64,000 bases of DNA, from assembly GCF_010993975.1 (NCBI RefSeq), contig NZ_JAACZO010000043.1, positions 186,001 to 250,000 on the forward strand. The letters run 5' to 3'. Source of the stretch: Halomonas faecis. Lineage in GTDB: Bacteria > Pseudomonadota > Gammaproteobacteria > Pseudomonadales > Halomonadaceae. The notes below the pieces were generated by a model that was given only the letters and a program-made list of their open reading frames with translations, did no database searches and was not told the DNA's origin. A program made the translations under genes and the position numbers. Shown here one piece after another: positions 47,436 through 57,218 of the stretch; the stretch's first letter is position 1; every line of letters begins with the position of its first letter.

Positions 47436-48842
47436 ATGGGACAGTCCACGTGGGATGAGCCGCGCCGTTCGCCGAGGCGCATCCCTCTGTCTGAGCCGGA
47501 TCACGCGCTGCCCCGGGTCGCCGTGAACCCGCTGCGTCGGGCATTCGACAAGCGAACTCCGGTGATGCCCTGGCGCGACAAGCGGCCGGTGCCGGAGGCG
47601 GACGTGCCGGCGATCTGGCAGCGTCTGATGGAAACGCCGATGGCGGTCGGCCCGTGCCTGGCCTACGTACATGTTCCGTTCTGTGCCAATCACTGCCTGT
47701 TCTGCGGGTTCTATCGGAATCGCTATCAGCGTGACGACTCCGCACGCTACGTCCAGGCGATCATCGACGAGCTGTGCCGGGAGGCCGATGCGAGTCAGTG
47801 GCAGGAAGGCATCGTGGAGGCGGTCTACCTGGGCGGCGGCACGCCCTCGGCCCTGGAGCCCCCGGATCTGGTACGCCTGATCGAGGCGCTGCGCCAAGAG
47901 TTGCCCCTGGCGCCCGATGCCGAATTCACGGTGGAGGGACGCATCCTGCATTTCGACGGCGAGAAGGTGGACGCCTGTCTCGATGCCGGGGTCAATCGCC
48001 TTTCCATCGGCGTGCAGAGTTTCGACACCCGGGTGCGTCAGCAGCAGGGGCGGCGTGCCACCGGCGAGGCCGCGGAACGCTATATCGAGTCGCTGGTGGC
48101 CCGTGACCGGGCCGCGGTGGTGATCGATCTGATGTATGGCCTGCCCGGGCAGAGCCAGAGAGTCTGGCAGCAGGATCTGGAAACCAGTCTCGCGCTGGCG
48201 CCCGATGGGCTCGACGTCTACTGCCTGTCGATGTTCCCGGGGACGCCCCTGCACCAGGCGGTCGGTAATGGCCGCGTGGTGCCGCCGGCTTCGCTGGAAT
48301 GTCGCGCCGAGATGTACGGCATGGCCAGCGAACAACTGGCGGCGGCAGGGTGGCAGCAGATCAGCAACAGCCACTGGGCGGCCACGCCTCGCGAGCGCAA
48401 CGCTTACAACCGGCTGATCAAGACGGGGGCGACCACGCTGGCCTTCGGCTCCGGTGCCGGCGGCAAGCGAGGAAGCTACAGCTACACCCTCGACGGCGAT
48501 CTGGAAGGCTACCTGTCGACCGTGAATCGAGGACGCAAGCCCCTGGCCGGCATGCTGCAGGGCGATGCGTTGCAGCCCCTGCGCGATGTCGTCTGCGGGG
48601 ATCTGGAAGTGGGGGCTCTCGATCTCCAGCGGCTCCCCGCGGTGATGTCCGCCGCCGCCGATGCCTTGCCGGAGCTGCGTCATCTGGTCGACGTGTGGCA
48701 GCGGGCCGGCTTGGCCGAACGTCATGGCGACCGCGTGACACTGACCACCGCCGGCTGCTTCTGGAGTTCCAATCTCATCGCCGGCTTCAACCAACGGCTG
48801 GCTTCCCTGACGGCCGTGTCGAGCGACGGCGAGTCATCTTGA
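47436..48842 (+). CDS. hutW: Heme-degrading radical SAM enzyme HutW/ChuW
   Basis: A 468-residue radical SAM protein of the HemN-like group; cluster motif C83-ANH-C87-LF-C90 in YVHVPFCANHCLFCGF, followed by YLGGGTPSALEPPDLV and LSIGVQSFDTRVRQQQGRR. ChuW-type enzymes open the heme ring anaerobically with SAM, freeing iron without O2. Located 28 bp after the heme receptor and 34 bp before hutX in the same direction, which fits the HutWX gene order seen in heme-utilization operons. Start has AAGATGG context only, so an internal start is possible, but length fits the family. Confidence 0.93.
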   Translation: MGQSTWDEPRRSPRRIPLSEPDHALPRVAVNPLRRAFDKRTPVMPWRDKRPVPEADVPAIWQRLMETPMAVGPCLAYVHVPFCANHCLFCGFYRNRYQRDDSARYVQAIIDELCREADASQWQEGIVEAVYLGGGTPSALEPPDLVRLIEALRQELPLAPDAEFTVEGRILHFDGEKVDACLDAGVNRLSIGVQSFDTRVRQQQGRRATGEAAERYIESLVARDRAAVVIDLMYGLPGQSQRVWQQDLETSLALAPDGLDVYCLSMFPGTPLHQAVGNGRVVPPASLECRAEMYGMASEQLAAAGWQQISNSHWAATPRERNAYNRLIKTGATTLAFGSGAGGKRGSYSYTLDGDLEGYLSTVNRGRKPLAGMLQGDALQPLRDVVCGDLEVGALDLQRLPAVMSAAADALPELRHLVDVWQRAGLAERHGDRVTLTTAGCFWSSNLIAGFNQRLASLTAVSSDGESS

Positions 48843-48876
48843 ACCGGACCACTGCCCTTCAACAGGAGAGACTGCA

Positions 48877-49425
48877 ATGTCACACCCCCAAGCCGATGCA
48901 ACATCTCGCCAAGGCCGCCTGGACGCACTTCGCCAGCAGCTGGCGGAAAGCCAGGACGGCATGCTGGAGGCCCTGGCCGTCCAGCACTCCCTCTCGCTGC
49001 TGGAGGTGGTGAGCTGCCTGCCACGGCACTGTTGGCAGCGCGTCTCTGGCGAGCATTTCGTCGAGGTGCTCGGCGAGCTGGCCGGTTGGGGAGCGCTGAC
49101 GACCATCGTCCACACGCCGGACGTGATTCTCGAGTACAGCGGCCCCTTTCCCGAAGGCAAGCTTGGCCATGGGTTCTACAACCTGCAGGGCGGGCACGCT
49201 CTCAGCGGCCACCTGAAGCCCGACCGCTGTGCAACCATCGTCTTCCTGCGGCGCCCTTTCATGGGCCTGGAAACGGCCTCGGTGCAGTTCTTCAACGAGG
49301 CGGGCGATGCCATGTTCAAGGTCTACCTCGGCCGCGATGAGGCGCGCCGGCTGCGAGCCGATCAGCTCGAGCGTTTCACCGCTCTGGGGCAGCGCCTGGC
49401 ATCTGCCGAAGCCGTCGGTTCATAA
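48877..49425 (+). CDS. hutX: Cytosolic heme carrier/utilization protein HutX
   Basis: A 182-residue protein of the HutX/ChuX family (heme-storage/carrier fold): MLEALAVQHSLSLLEVVSCLP near the N terminus, WGALTTIVHTPDVILEYSGPFPEGKLGHGFYNLQG, HLKPDRCATIVFLRRPFMGLETASVQFFNEAGDAMFKVYLGRDEARR, the last containing the conserved FMG and FKVY motifs. It takes up cytosolic heme and passes it to a degrading enzyme, here presumably HutW. No hutZ follows. AGGAGAG precedes the ATG by 8 bases. Confidence 0.92.
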   Translation: MSHPQADATSRQGRLDALRQQLAESQDGMLEALAVQHSLSLLEVVSCLPRHCWQRVSGEHFVEVLGELAGWGALTTIVHTPDVILEYSGPFPEGKLGHGFYNLQGGHALSGHLKPDRCATIVFLRRPFMGLETASVQFFNEAGDAMFKVYLGRDEARRLRADQLERFTALGQRLASAEAVGS

Positions 49426-49465
49426 GCGCCGTTCTGCTCTCCGTGGCGAGCCATGGGGTCGGTCT

Positions 49466-49499
49466 GCTGCTGGCCCGGCTCGCGTGATGGGCCAGCAGC
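49466..49499 (+). terminator. Hairpin after hutX
   Basis: GCTGCTGGCCC (49466-49476) pairs with GGGCCAGCAGC (49489-49499), an 11-bp stem with a 12-nt loop, 40 bp after the hutX stop. There is no T run, so it is likely a weak or Rho-dependent end of the heme operon. The rest of the 282-bp gap to the next gene is AT-richer and should hold its promoter, which I could not place. Confidence 0.4.
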
Positions 49500-49707
49500 G
49501 TCGACCCTCTCGCGCCTTCGAGTTGCCCGGTTGCTCGACAGGCCAGGTCACGAGCTTGATGCGGCATGGTTGCCATTCGATAGTATGGCTATGCTACCTG
49601 CGGCTATTCGTTGCAGCCAATTGACCAATTTTTGTCCATACTGGTGCAGGCCCCACCTGAAAGAAGAAGGGCAGTAGGGAACCACCAAGGGAACAGAGGT
49701 GCCAGCC

Positions 49708-51015
49708 ATGCCACCCGCCTACCGAAATCCTGTCGGCACGCTTCTTGGCGTGCTGTTCGGCTGCCTGATGTTGCTGAGCGTCGGGCAGGTCCACGCCAAT
49801 CCGCGCTATGCGGCCATCGTGGTCGATGCCGAGAGCGGCGCCGTGCTGCATGCCGCCAACGCCGATGCCACTCGCTATCCGGCATCGCTGACCAAGATGA
49901 TGACGCTCTACCTGCTGTTCGAGGCCCTCGAAGATGGCGGCCTGACCCTCGACCAACCGCTGCCGGTTTCGACCTATGCCGCTTCCAAGCCGGCCTCCAA
50001 GCTCTATCTCAAGGCGGGGTCGACCATTCCCGTGGAGACGGCCATCGAGGCGCTGGTGATCAAGTCGGCCAACGACGTGGCGGTGACGGTGGCCGAGGCG
50101 CTGGGCGGCAGCGATGAGCACTTCGCCAGCATGATGACGCGCAAGGCGCGCGAGCTGGGGATGTCGGATACCGTCTTCCGCAATCCCCATGGCCTGCCCG
50201 ACGCGCGCCAGGTCACCACGGCGCGGGATATGGCCACCCTTGCGCTACGGGTGATGAAGGACTTCCCCCAGCATTACCACTACTTTTCCCGAACACGCTT
50301 CCACTGGAACGGCAAGACCATCACCGGCCACAATCGCCTGCTGGACGATTACCCGGGTGCCGACGGTCTCAAGACCGGTTTCATTCGCGCTTCGGGCTTC
50401 AACGTGGCCACGTCGGCGGTGCGCCACGACCGGCGCATCCTCACGGTGGTAATGGGCGGCTTCACGGCGGCCTCTCGCGATGCGCACACGGCCGACCTGC
50501 TCGATCGCGGCTACCTGCGCCTGGCGATGCAGCGGCGTGGCGACTGGGTCGCCCAGGCCGACCTGTCCGGCGATCGCATGGCGTTGCCCGAACCGATGCC
50601 GGCAACGCAGCCCACCCGACAGCTGGCTTCGGCCGAGGCTGATTCATCCTGGTCGCAGGCGCTGGCCGCTCGCGAGGCATCGTCCATGCTGACCGAACCC
50701 GATACCGAGATGGGCTCTGCCGACGACCCCATCCAGGCGCTGCTGGCACGCAACGACGCGACATCGTCCGGTGGGGCCTGGGCCGTGCAGGTCGGAGCCT
50801 TCAGCAATGCCGACCAGGCGCGCAGCCTGGCGGCGCGGGCGGCCGACCGTCTGGCCAGCGTAGTCCAAGGGGTCCGCGTGGCGGTTGCCGAAGCGCAGGA
50901 CGCACCGCAGCTGTTCCGTGCGCGCCTGGTCGATCTGCAGGAAGGCGATGCCCACACGGCGTGTCGCAGTCTGCGTCAGCAGGGCATGGACTGCATGGTG
51001 GTGGCACACAACTGA
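49708..51015 (+). CDS. PBP5-type D-alanyl-D-alanine carboxypeptidase with SPOR domain
   Basis: A 435-residue periplasmic S11 serine peptidase that trims the terminal D-Ala of peptidoglycan pentapeptides. Signal peptide of ~30 residues ends GQVHA; catalytic motifs are SLTK (60-63), SAN (120-122) and KTG (222-224). After a linker of about 80 residues a C-terminal SPOR domain (~355-432; WAVQVGAFSNADQARSLAARAADRL) replaces the usual C-terminal amphipathic anchor and should bring the enzyme to denuded septal glycan. This is a different build from E. coli DacA. ATG 49708 is chosen since AGAGG is eight bases before it; a GTG three codons earlier overlaps that site. Confidence 0.92.
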   Translation: MPPAYRNPVGTLLGVLFGCLMLLSVGQVHANPRYAAIVVDAESGAVLHAANADATRYPASLTKMMTLYLLFEALEDGGLTLDQPLPVSTYAASKPASKLYLKAGSTIPVETAIEALVIKSANDVAVTVAEALGGSDEHFASMMTRKARELGMSDTVFRNPHGLPDARQVTTARDMATLALRVMKDFPQHYHYFSRTRFHWNGKTITGHNRLLDDYPGADGLKTGFIRASGFNVATSAVRHDRRILTVVMGGFTAASRDAHTADLLDRGYLRLAMQRRGDWVAQADLSGDRMALPEPMPATQPTRQLASAEADSSWSQALAAREASSMLTEPDTEMGSADDPIQALLARNDATSSGGAWAVQVGAFSNADQARSLAARAADRLASVVQGVRVAVAEAQDAPQLFRARLVDLQEGDAHTACRSLRQQGMDCMVVAHN

Positions 51016-51068
51016 CGTCGGCGCCCTTGCTGCCCACCGCCTAACCCGTTAGCTTGGGAACCAATCAG

Positions 51069-51102
51069 CCCCGCCGACCTCCGGTCGGCGGGGTGGTTTT
51101 TT
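51069..51102 (+). terminator. Rho-independent terminator of the carboxypeptidase gene
   Basis: CCCCGCCGACC (51069-51079) and GGTCGGCGGGG (51083-51093) form a perfect 11-bp stem with a TCC loop, followed by TGG and six T (51097-51102). It separates the carboxypeptidase from the EamA gene. Confidence 0.93.
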
Positions 51103-51126
51103 GGTCGGGCCAGCCGGGAGGTCGTG

Positions 51127-52002
51127 ATGTCACCGTCGTTCAAGGGGATACTGTTCATGTGCGCCGGCGTGCTGTGCCTGGCCATCGGCGATGCCATCGC
51201 CAAGTGGCTGGGCGAGGTGCACTCGCCGCTGCAGATCATCTTCTTTCGGACGCTGGTGTCGTTGCCGCTCATCGCCCTGCTGGCCCACTTCGGTGGCGGC
51301 CTGCGCAAGCTGCGCACCCGGCGTCCCGGCGTGCATCTGATACGAGGGCTGATCTACACCGGCACCATGGGCTGCTTCGTGCTGGGGCTGACGATGCTGC
51401 CCCTGGCCGAGGCCACGGCCATTGCCTTCGCCGCACCGCTGTTCGTCACCCTGCTGTCGGTACCGTTGCTCGGCGAGCGCGTGGATGGACCGGTCATGGC
51501 CGCCTCGCTACTGGGGTTCGTGGGTGTGCTGGTGATCGTGCGTCCGGGCGGCGAGAGCTTTCATCCCGGCGCCCTGGCCATGCTGGGGGCCGCCGTCTTC
51601 TATGCGCTGCTGATGGTCACGTCGCGCCGCTACGGAGGGCGCGAGCACCTCTGGGCCATGGTCTTCTACATGAACCTGGTGCCCTTGGTGGTTGCCGCCC
51701 TGAGTCTGCCGCTAGTGTGGCGGACCCCCTATCCCGAGCACTGGCCGGCCTTTCTCGCTGCCGGCGTGTTCGGCGTGGGTGCCACGGCCTGCATTACCAT
51801 GGCCTTTCGGCATGCCCCGGCGGCCATTGCCGCGCCCTTCGACTACACCGCCATGCTGTGGGCGGTACTGCTCGGCTGGTGGTTCTGGGGCGAGATGCCC
51901 GACCTGTGGGTGTTCGTCGGCAGTGCCCTGATCATCGGCAGCGGCCTGGCCATCGCCTACCACGACCGCCGTACCACGCTGAAGCGGCGTCCGACGCTGT
52001 AA
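51127..52002 (+). CDS. EamA/DMT-family transporter
   Basis: A 291-residue protein with ten expected helices in two EamA repeats (~5-140 and ~150-285): FMCAGVLCLAIGDAIAKWL, TLVSLPLIALLA, LAEATAIAFAAPLFVTLLSVPLLGERV in the first, YALLMVTSRRYG, APAAIAAPFDYTAMLWAVLLGWWFWGEMPD in the second. Likely exporter of a small metabolite; substrate unknown. GGGAGG five bases upstream supports ATG 51127, although the in-frame GTG just before it is possible. Confidence 0.88.
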   Translation: MSPSFKGILFMCAGVLCLAIGDAIAKWLGEVHSPLQIIFFRTLVSLPLIALLAHFGGGLRKLRTRRPGVHLIRGLIYTGTMGCFVLGLTMLPLAEATAIAFAAPLFVTLLSVPLLGERVDGPVMAASLLGFVGVLVIVRPGGESFHPGALAMLGAAVFYALLMVTSRRYGGREHLWAMVFYMNLVPLVVAALSLPLVWRTPYPEHWPAFLAAGVFGVGATACITMAFRHAPAAIAAPFDYTAMLWAVLLGWWFWGEMPDLWVFVGSALIIGSGLAIAYHDRRTTLKRRPTL

Positions 52003-52013
52003 AGCGCCTTCCC

Positions 52014-52676
52014 CTAGGCGGGGTCCAGCGTCAGTAGCAGGCGCTGCTGGCCATCTTCCAGAGCCGGACTGCGGTGAACCGCGCCCCGCTCCTCGTTGCC
52101 GACCCAGCCGCTGCCCTTGAATAGCGCCAGGTCGCCGGTGTCGAGCCGTTGAACGGCGGCCGGGTCGGCGATGGTCTCCGGCTTGTCCGATCGTGGAGCT
52201 CCGAGCCCCTGGCGGTTCACGGCCCACTCGGGCAGCCACTCGCTGCCAGGGCCATGGTAGGTCGTGACCAGGCGCACGGGTAGGTTGTCGCAGTGAAAGC
52301 GCGGGCACATGGCTTCCTCTAACCGGCGCAGGCGCAGCCCCACGTTGTCGGTGTCAAAGAGATAGGCCACGGCCTCGGCCAGGGTCACGATGTCCTCGAT
52401 CAGCGCGCTGCAAGCACCGGGAGCATGAAGCCGGTTCAGCAGCTCGATGCGCAGGGTGTCTCCGGGTGTGCCAAGCCAGGAGAAAGATAACGCTCTGTCG
52501 GCTTGGCACTGGGCTCTCACGCCGGCCTGCACGTCGTCGGGCAGCCGGCGCCGCAAGATGGCGATGTTGATGTCATCCTCGAAGATCCGGGGCAGGGCGG
52601 TGATGTCGTCGCCTTCGACGACATGGGCTGTCTCCTGGGGAGACGGTGTCGCCAAGCATTGAGCGGCCATCGTCAT
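52014..52676 (-). CDS. DUF1826 protein of the zinc-starvation regulon
   Basis: A 220-residue cytosolic protein of DUF1826. Seen are DINIAILRRRLPDDV near the start, CSALIEDIVTLAEAVAYLFDTDNVGLRLRRLEEAMCPRFHCDNLPVRLVTTYHGPGSEWLPE, with a conserved CPRFHCDN cluster of two Cys and one His that could bind metal and recalls a dioxygenase-like H-x-D, and GDLALFKGSGWVGNEERGAVHRSP. The function is not known. It is divergent from dksA2 over a 106-bp gap with a Zur-like palindrome, as this family is often seen beside COG0523 and dksA2 genes. Confidence 0.85.
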   Translation of the reverse strand: MTMAAQCLATPSPQETAHVVEGDDITALPRIFEDDINIAILRRRLPDDVQAGVRAQCQADRALSFSWLGTPGDTLRIELLNRLHAPGACSALIEDIVTLAEAVAYLFDTDNVGLRLRRLEEAMCPRFHCDNLPVRLVTTYHGPGSEWLPEWAVNRQGLGAPRSDKPETIADPAAVQRLDTGDLALFKGSGWVGNEERGAVHRSPALEDGQQRLLLTLDPA

Positions 52677-52726
52677 GGGGTCAGTCTCCTCGAATGTGTA
52701 GAGCGAGTCTTATGAGGTTGCATATT

Positions 52727-52741
52727 TGTTATGTTATAACG
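52727..52741. promoter_or_regulatory. Zur-like box between DUF1826 and dksA2
   Basis: TGTTAT-GTT-ATAACG, nearly the perfect palindrome TGTTAT-N3-ATAACA, lies in the centre of the 106-bp divergent gap. It matches the site between znuC and znuA (60931-60945) in 11 of 12 arm positions and the Zur consensus of gammaproteobacteria. Confidence 0.82.
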
Positions 52742-52782
52742 TATTTTTTCTGGTTCTTGAAGAAGACGCTTGAGGGAGTCCA

Positions 52783-53207
52783 ATGCCATCTGCCGAAGAG
52801 GTGCGCCTGCTGGCGATGCCGGATGACGCCTACATGAACGACGAGCAGTTGGCCTTTTTCCGCCGTCGGCTGCTCGATGAGAAGGCCCGCATCGAGGAAC
52901 ACCTGGGGGAGGTTCGTGCCGCCATGGCCTCCCATGATCGCGGCAGCGATGCGCTCGACCAGGCGGCCTTCGAGGAGGAGTTGCGCCTACAACTGCGACA
53001 GGCCGATCGCGAAACCCGGCTGCTGACCAATATCGAAGCCGCCCTGAGGCGGATCGAAGAGGACGATTACGGTTACTGCGAAGAGACCGGTGAGCCCATC
53101 GGGTTGCCGCGTCTGCTACTGCGCCCCACTGCACGGCTCTGTCTGGAGGCCAAGGAGCGTCAGGAACGGCGCGAGCATCACTATCGCAAGGCAAGAGGAG
53201 AGAACTG

Positions 53208-53208
<1 letters not shown>
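52783..53208 (+). CDS. dksA2: DksA2, zinc-independent DksA paralogue
   Basis: A 141-residue DksA/TraR protein that acts through the RNA polymerase secondary channel. The coiled-coil tip motif DxxDxA is kept (D56, D59, A61). The globular domain has C99..T102 and C120..A123 in place of the four cysteines of DksA, i.e. the C-T-C-A pattern known from Pseudomonas aeruginosa DksA2, which folds without Zn and replaces DksA under zinc shortage. Behind a Zur-like box and heading the COG0523 operon, its role should be the same here. The stop shares one base with the next start (TGATG). Confidence 0.93.
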
Positions 53209-54428
<1,220 letters not shown>

Positions 54429-54431
54429 GCC

Positions 54432-55505
54432 ATGCTGACGGCAGACCTCATCCCGGTCACGGTGCTGACCGGCTTTCTCGGCAGCGGCAAGACCACGCTG
54501 CTCAACGAGCTGGTGCGCCAGCCTGCCATGCGCGATGCGCTGGTGGTGATCAACGAGTTCGGGGATATCGGGCTGGATCACCGGCTGGTTGCCGAAGGCG
54601 ACGAGCACAGCGTGGTGGAGATGAGCAGCGGCTGCCTCTGCTGCACCATTCGCGGCGACCTGAGCCGAAGCGTCCAGCAGGCCTGGGAGGCGCTCGCGAG
54701 CGATGGCGGCCGGCCGATCTCGCGGATGATCATCGAGACCACCGGTCTGGCCGACCCGGCTCCGATCCTGCAGACGCTGATGACCGACCACTGGCTCGCC
54801 CATCGCTTCCGCCTGGATGGTGTGGTGTGCCTGGTGGATGCTGCCAATGGCGTCTCGACCCTGAACGCCCATCGGGAGTCTCAACGCCAGGCCGCCATCG
54901 CCGACTGCCTGCTGATCACCAAGGCCGACCTGGTCGACGAAGCCCGTCTGGCTCGGCTCACCGAGCGGCTGACCGAGATCAATCCGGCGGCCGAGCAGTT
55001 GGATGTGCAGCACGGTGCGGTCGACGCCGCACGGCTGACCGCCAAGCGCCTGCCTGTCTCGGATAATGCTGACCGGCAGGTGGAAGGCTGGCTCGGGGCC
55101 GGCGCCTATCTGCAGGTGTCACCCATATCGAGCCTCACGCCCTCTGTCAGCGACGCTCCTGCCCCGCTGCTCGCGTCTGACGGCGACGCCCCTTTGAGTC
55201 GACACGGCGAGCAGATCCGCTCCTTCTGCTTTCGCGTGGAGACGCCCATTGCCCCCGGGGTGCTGGAAGACTGGCTGGACCTGCTGATGAGTCTGCTCGG
55301 CGAAAAGATGCTGCGCATCAAGGCGATCGTGAACGTCGCGGGGCAGGCACAGCCGCTGGCGCTGCACGGCGTGCAGCATATCTTTCACCCGCCGGTGGCC
55401 CTGCCGTCGGAAGCCTGCCCGGACGGCGTCTCGCGCTTCGTGTTCATTACCAGCGGCGTGGCGCCCGAGGCCGTGACCCGGTTATTCGACGACTTCGATG
55501 CTTAG
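54432..55505 (+). CDS. Second COG0523/CobW-type GTPase
   Basis: A 357-residue G3E GTPase with Walker A GFLGSGKT (14-21), C68-L-C70-C71 in [20 protein letters not shown] and TKADLVD guanine motif. The C-terminal CobW_C domain (~255-355) has [25 protein letters not shown] and [17 protein letters not shown], closer to the YjiA/CobW subgroup than its upstream neighbour. Only 3 bp separate it from the first GTPase. Two divergent COG0523 proteins in tandem suggest two different client proteins. Confidence 0.88.
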   Translation: MLTADLIPVTVLTGFLGSGKTTLLNELVRQPAMRDALVVINEFGDIGLDHRLVAEGDEHSVVEMSSGCLCCTIRGDLSRSVQQAWEALASDGGRPISRMIIETTGLADPAPILQTLMTDHWLAHRFRLDGVVCLVDAANGVSTLNAHRESQRQAAIADCLLITKADLVDEARLARLTERLTEINPAAEQLDVQHGAVDAARLTAKRLPVSDNADRQVEGWLGAGAYLQVSPISSLTPSVSDAPAPLLASDGDAPLSRHGEQIRSFCFRVETPIAPGVLEDWLDLLMSLLGEKMLRIKAIVNVAGQAQPLALHGVQHIFHPPVALPSEACPDGVSRFVFITSGVAPEAVTRLFDDFDA

Positions 55506-55529
55506 CAGAAACGCCCAAGCGAGCCCTAC

Positions 55530-56426
55530 ATGGAACAACACACTCTGACAGATATCGCCGCCGCACCCGCCACGCGTCTTGGCACGCTGAGTTGGGTCGG
55601 GATGGAGGGCATCGCCCTGCCGCTGAAGGTGGCCGGCCAGGCCATCGCCGGCCGCGCTTCGGCGGGCGTCAGCCTCGATGATCCAACGGCCCGCGGCATT
55701 CATATGTCGCGTCTCTACCTGGCACTAGCCGAGCTGGAGGGGCAGGAGCTCTCACTGTCGCGGGTGGCCGGGGTGCTCGACGCCTTCCTGGCAAGCCATG
55801 AGGGGCTATCCCGCCAGGCCTTTCTCGACCTGGAGGGCGAGGCGCTGTTGCGCCGCCCGGCACTGATCAGCCCGTTGTCGGGATGGAAGACCTACCCCTT
55901 CACCCTGTGCTGCCGCCGCGACGCTCAGGGCCTGCACGTCATCCTCGAGCTGAGCGTGGGCTACTCCTCCACCTGCCCATGCTCAGCGGCCCTGGCCCGC
56001 CAGCTGATTCAGCAGGCTTTCGACGAGGACTTCGTCGAGATGCCGGTAACCCGCGAAGCGGTACACGCCTGGCTGGGCAGCGAGCAGGGCGTGCTGGCCA
56101 CCCCCCACAGCCAGCGCAGCCAGGCCCATCTATCGGTGCGTTTGGCGATAGGCCTCGATGAGCTGCCGCTGGAGGCGCTGGTGGAGCGCGTCGAGAAGGC
56201 CCTCGGCACGGCCCTGCAAACGGCGGTAAAACGCATCGACGAGCAGGCCTTCGCCCTGGCCAACGGCCAGAACCTGATGTTCTGCGAAGACGCGGCGCGC
56301 CGCCTGCATCAGACCCTGCGCGACCTGCCCGGCATCGGGGGCTTCGCCCTTCGCGTGGTGCACGCCGAGAGCCTGCACGCCCACGACGCCGTGGCACGCA
56401 GCCAGTGGAACTGGCAGGAGGCGTGA
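55530..56426 (+). CDS. folE2: GTP cyclohydrolase FolE2 (type IB)
   Basis: A 298-residue GCYH-IB enzyme that makes 7,8-dihydroneopterin triphosphate for folate and queuosine when the Zn-dependent FolE fails. Characteristic are VGMEGIALPLKV near the N terminus, GIHMSRLY, a central SVGYSSTCPCSAALARQL with the metal-site Cys, and the late FCEDAARRLHQTL. FolE2 accepts metals other than Zn, so it is a classic zinc-sparing replacement. It lies 24 bp after the second GTPase; its stop overlaps the hisI start by one base. Confidence 0.95.
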   Translation: MEQHTLTDIAAAPATRLGTLSWVGMEGIALPLKVAGQAIAGRASAGVSLDDPTARGIHMSRLYLALAELEGQELSLSRVAGVLDAFLASHEGLSRQAFLDLEGEALLRRPALISPLSGWKTYPFTLCCRRDAQGLHVILELSVGYSSTCPCSAALARQLIQQAFDEDFVEMPVTREAVHAWLGSEQGVLATPHSQRSQAHLSVRLAIGLDELPLEALVERVEKALGTALQTAVKRIDEQAFALANGQNLMFCEDAARRLHQTLRDLPGIGGFALRVVHAESLHAHDAVARSQWNWQEA

Positions 56427-56833
56427 TGGATATCTGGCTACAGCTGGAGCAGGCCGAGCGCGGCGAGCGGCGACCGTTGGAGGCGGTGCTAGCCGCCATT
56501 CCCTGGAACGCCGACGGCCTGATCACCGCCATCGCCCAGCAGCACGACAGCGGCGAGGTGCTGATGCTGGCCTGGATGAACCGCGAGGCGCTGTTGGAGA
56601 CCCTGACCACAGAGAGGGTCTGCTACTGGTCGCGTTCGCGGCAGACCCTGTGGCGCAAGGGCGAGAGCTCCGGGCACCGCCAGCGGCTGATAGAAGCGCG
56701 CCTGGACTGCGACGGCGATGCGTTGCTGCTGCAGATCGATCAGCAGGGCCCCGCCTGCCACACCGGGCGCCCCAACTGTTTCTACAACGCCATTCGCGAC
56801 GACTCGGTGGAGGTCATCTCTGCGCCACTGTGA
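56426..56833 (+). CDS. hisI: Phosphoribosyl-AMP cyclohydrolase paralogue
   Basis: A 135-residue HisI domain without the HisE part, performing the third step of histidine synthesis. Motifs: SGEVLMLAWMNREAL, CYWSRSRQTLWRKGESSGHRQ, DCDGDALLLQIDQQGPACHTGRPNCFY with the conserved metal-site cysteines. The ordinary chromosomal hisI should be elsewhere; a copy in a Zur operon is expected to help when the usual Zn enzyme is starved. ATG shares one base with the folE2 stop (TGATG at 56424-56428). Confidence 0.93.
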   Translation: MDIWLQLEQAERGERRPLEAVLAAIPWNADGLITAIAQQHDSGEVLMLAWMNREALLETLTTERVCYWSRSRQTLWRKGESSGHRQRLIEARLDCDGDALLLQIDQQGPACHTGRPNCFYNAIRDDSVEVISAPL

Positions 56834-56866
56834 CCTGACGCATGAATGCAACGCCACGGGAGCACG

Positions 56867-57178
56867 ATGCAACTCTTCAATACACGGACTCGCCGCCGCG
56901 AGGAGATGCTGGCCGGGGCCCGGGTGGAGGTGGCGCCCTACAAGCGCAACCCGCTGGACTTCGTGCTGTGGAAACCCTCCTCTCCGGAGCAGCCGGGCTG
57001 GGAGAGCCCCTGGGGGCGCGGACGCCCCGGCTGGCACGTGGAGTGCACCGCCATGATCGGCGAGCGCCTGATGCGCGCCCGCCGCACCCTGCTCGACCAC
57101 TATCGGGCCCTGTCCGAGCTGGGTGCCGAGGTGCGCGATACACCCGAAGGCCCGAGCTGGCAGCCGACGCTTGCTTAG
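56867..57178 (+). pseudogene. Collapsed cysteinyl-tRNA synthetase remnant
   Basis: A 103-codon ORF that is a collage of three CysRS pieces: the N-terminal [13 protein letters not shown], a middle piece [37 protein letters not shown] (normally about residues 160-210) and a C-terminal tail [33 protein letters not shown]. The HIGH and KMSK signature regions and most of the Rossmann core are gone, so it cannot be an active synthetase. Of the four Zn ligands of CysRS only the Cys in HVECTAM remains. Frame is kept through both junctions and GGGAG precedes the ATG. Zur-controlled cysS copies are known in similar islands, so this was probably one. Confidence 0.82.
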
Positions 57179-57218
57179 AACGCGTCCCTGACCCGCCCCC
57201 TACAAACGAGAACGCCCC

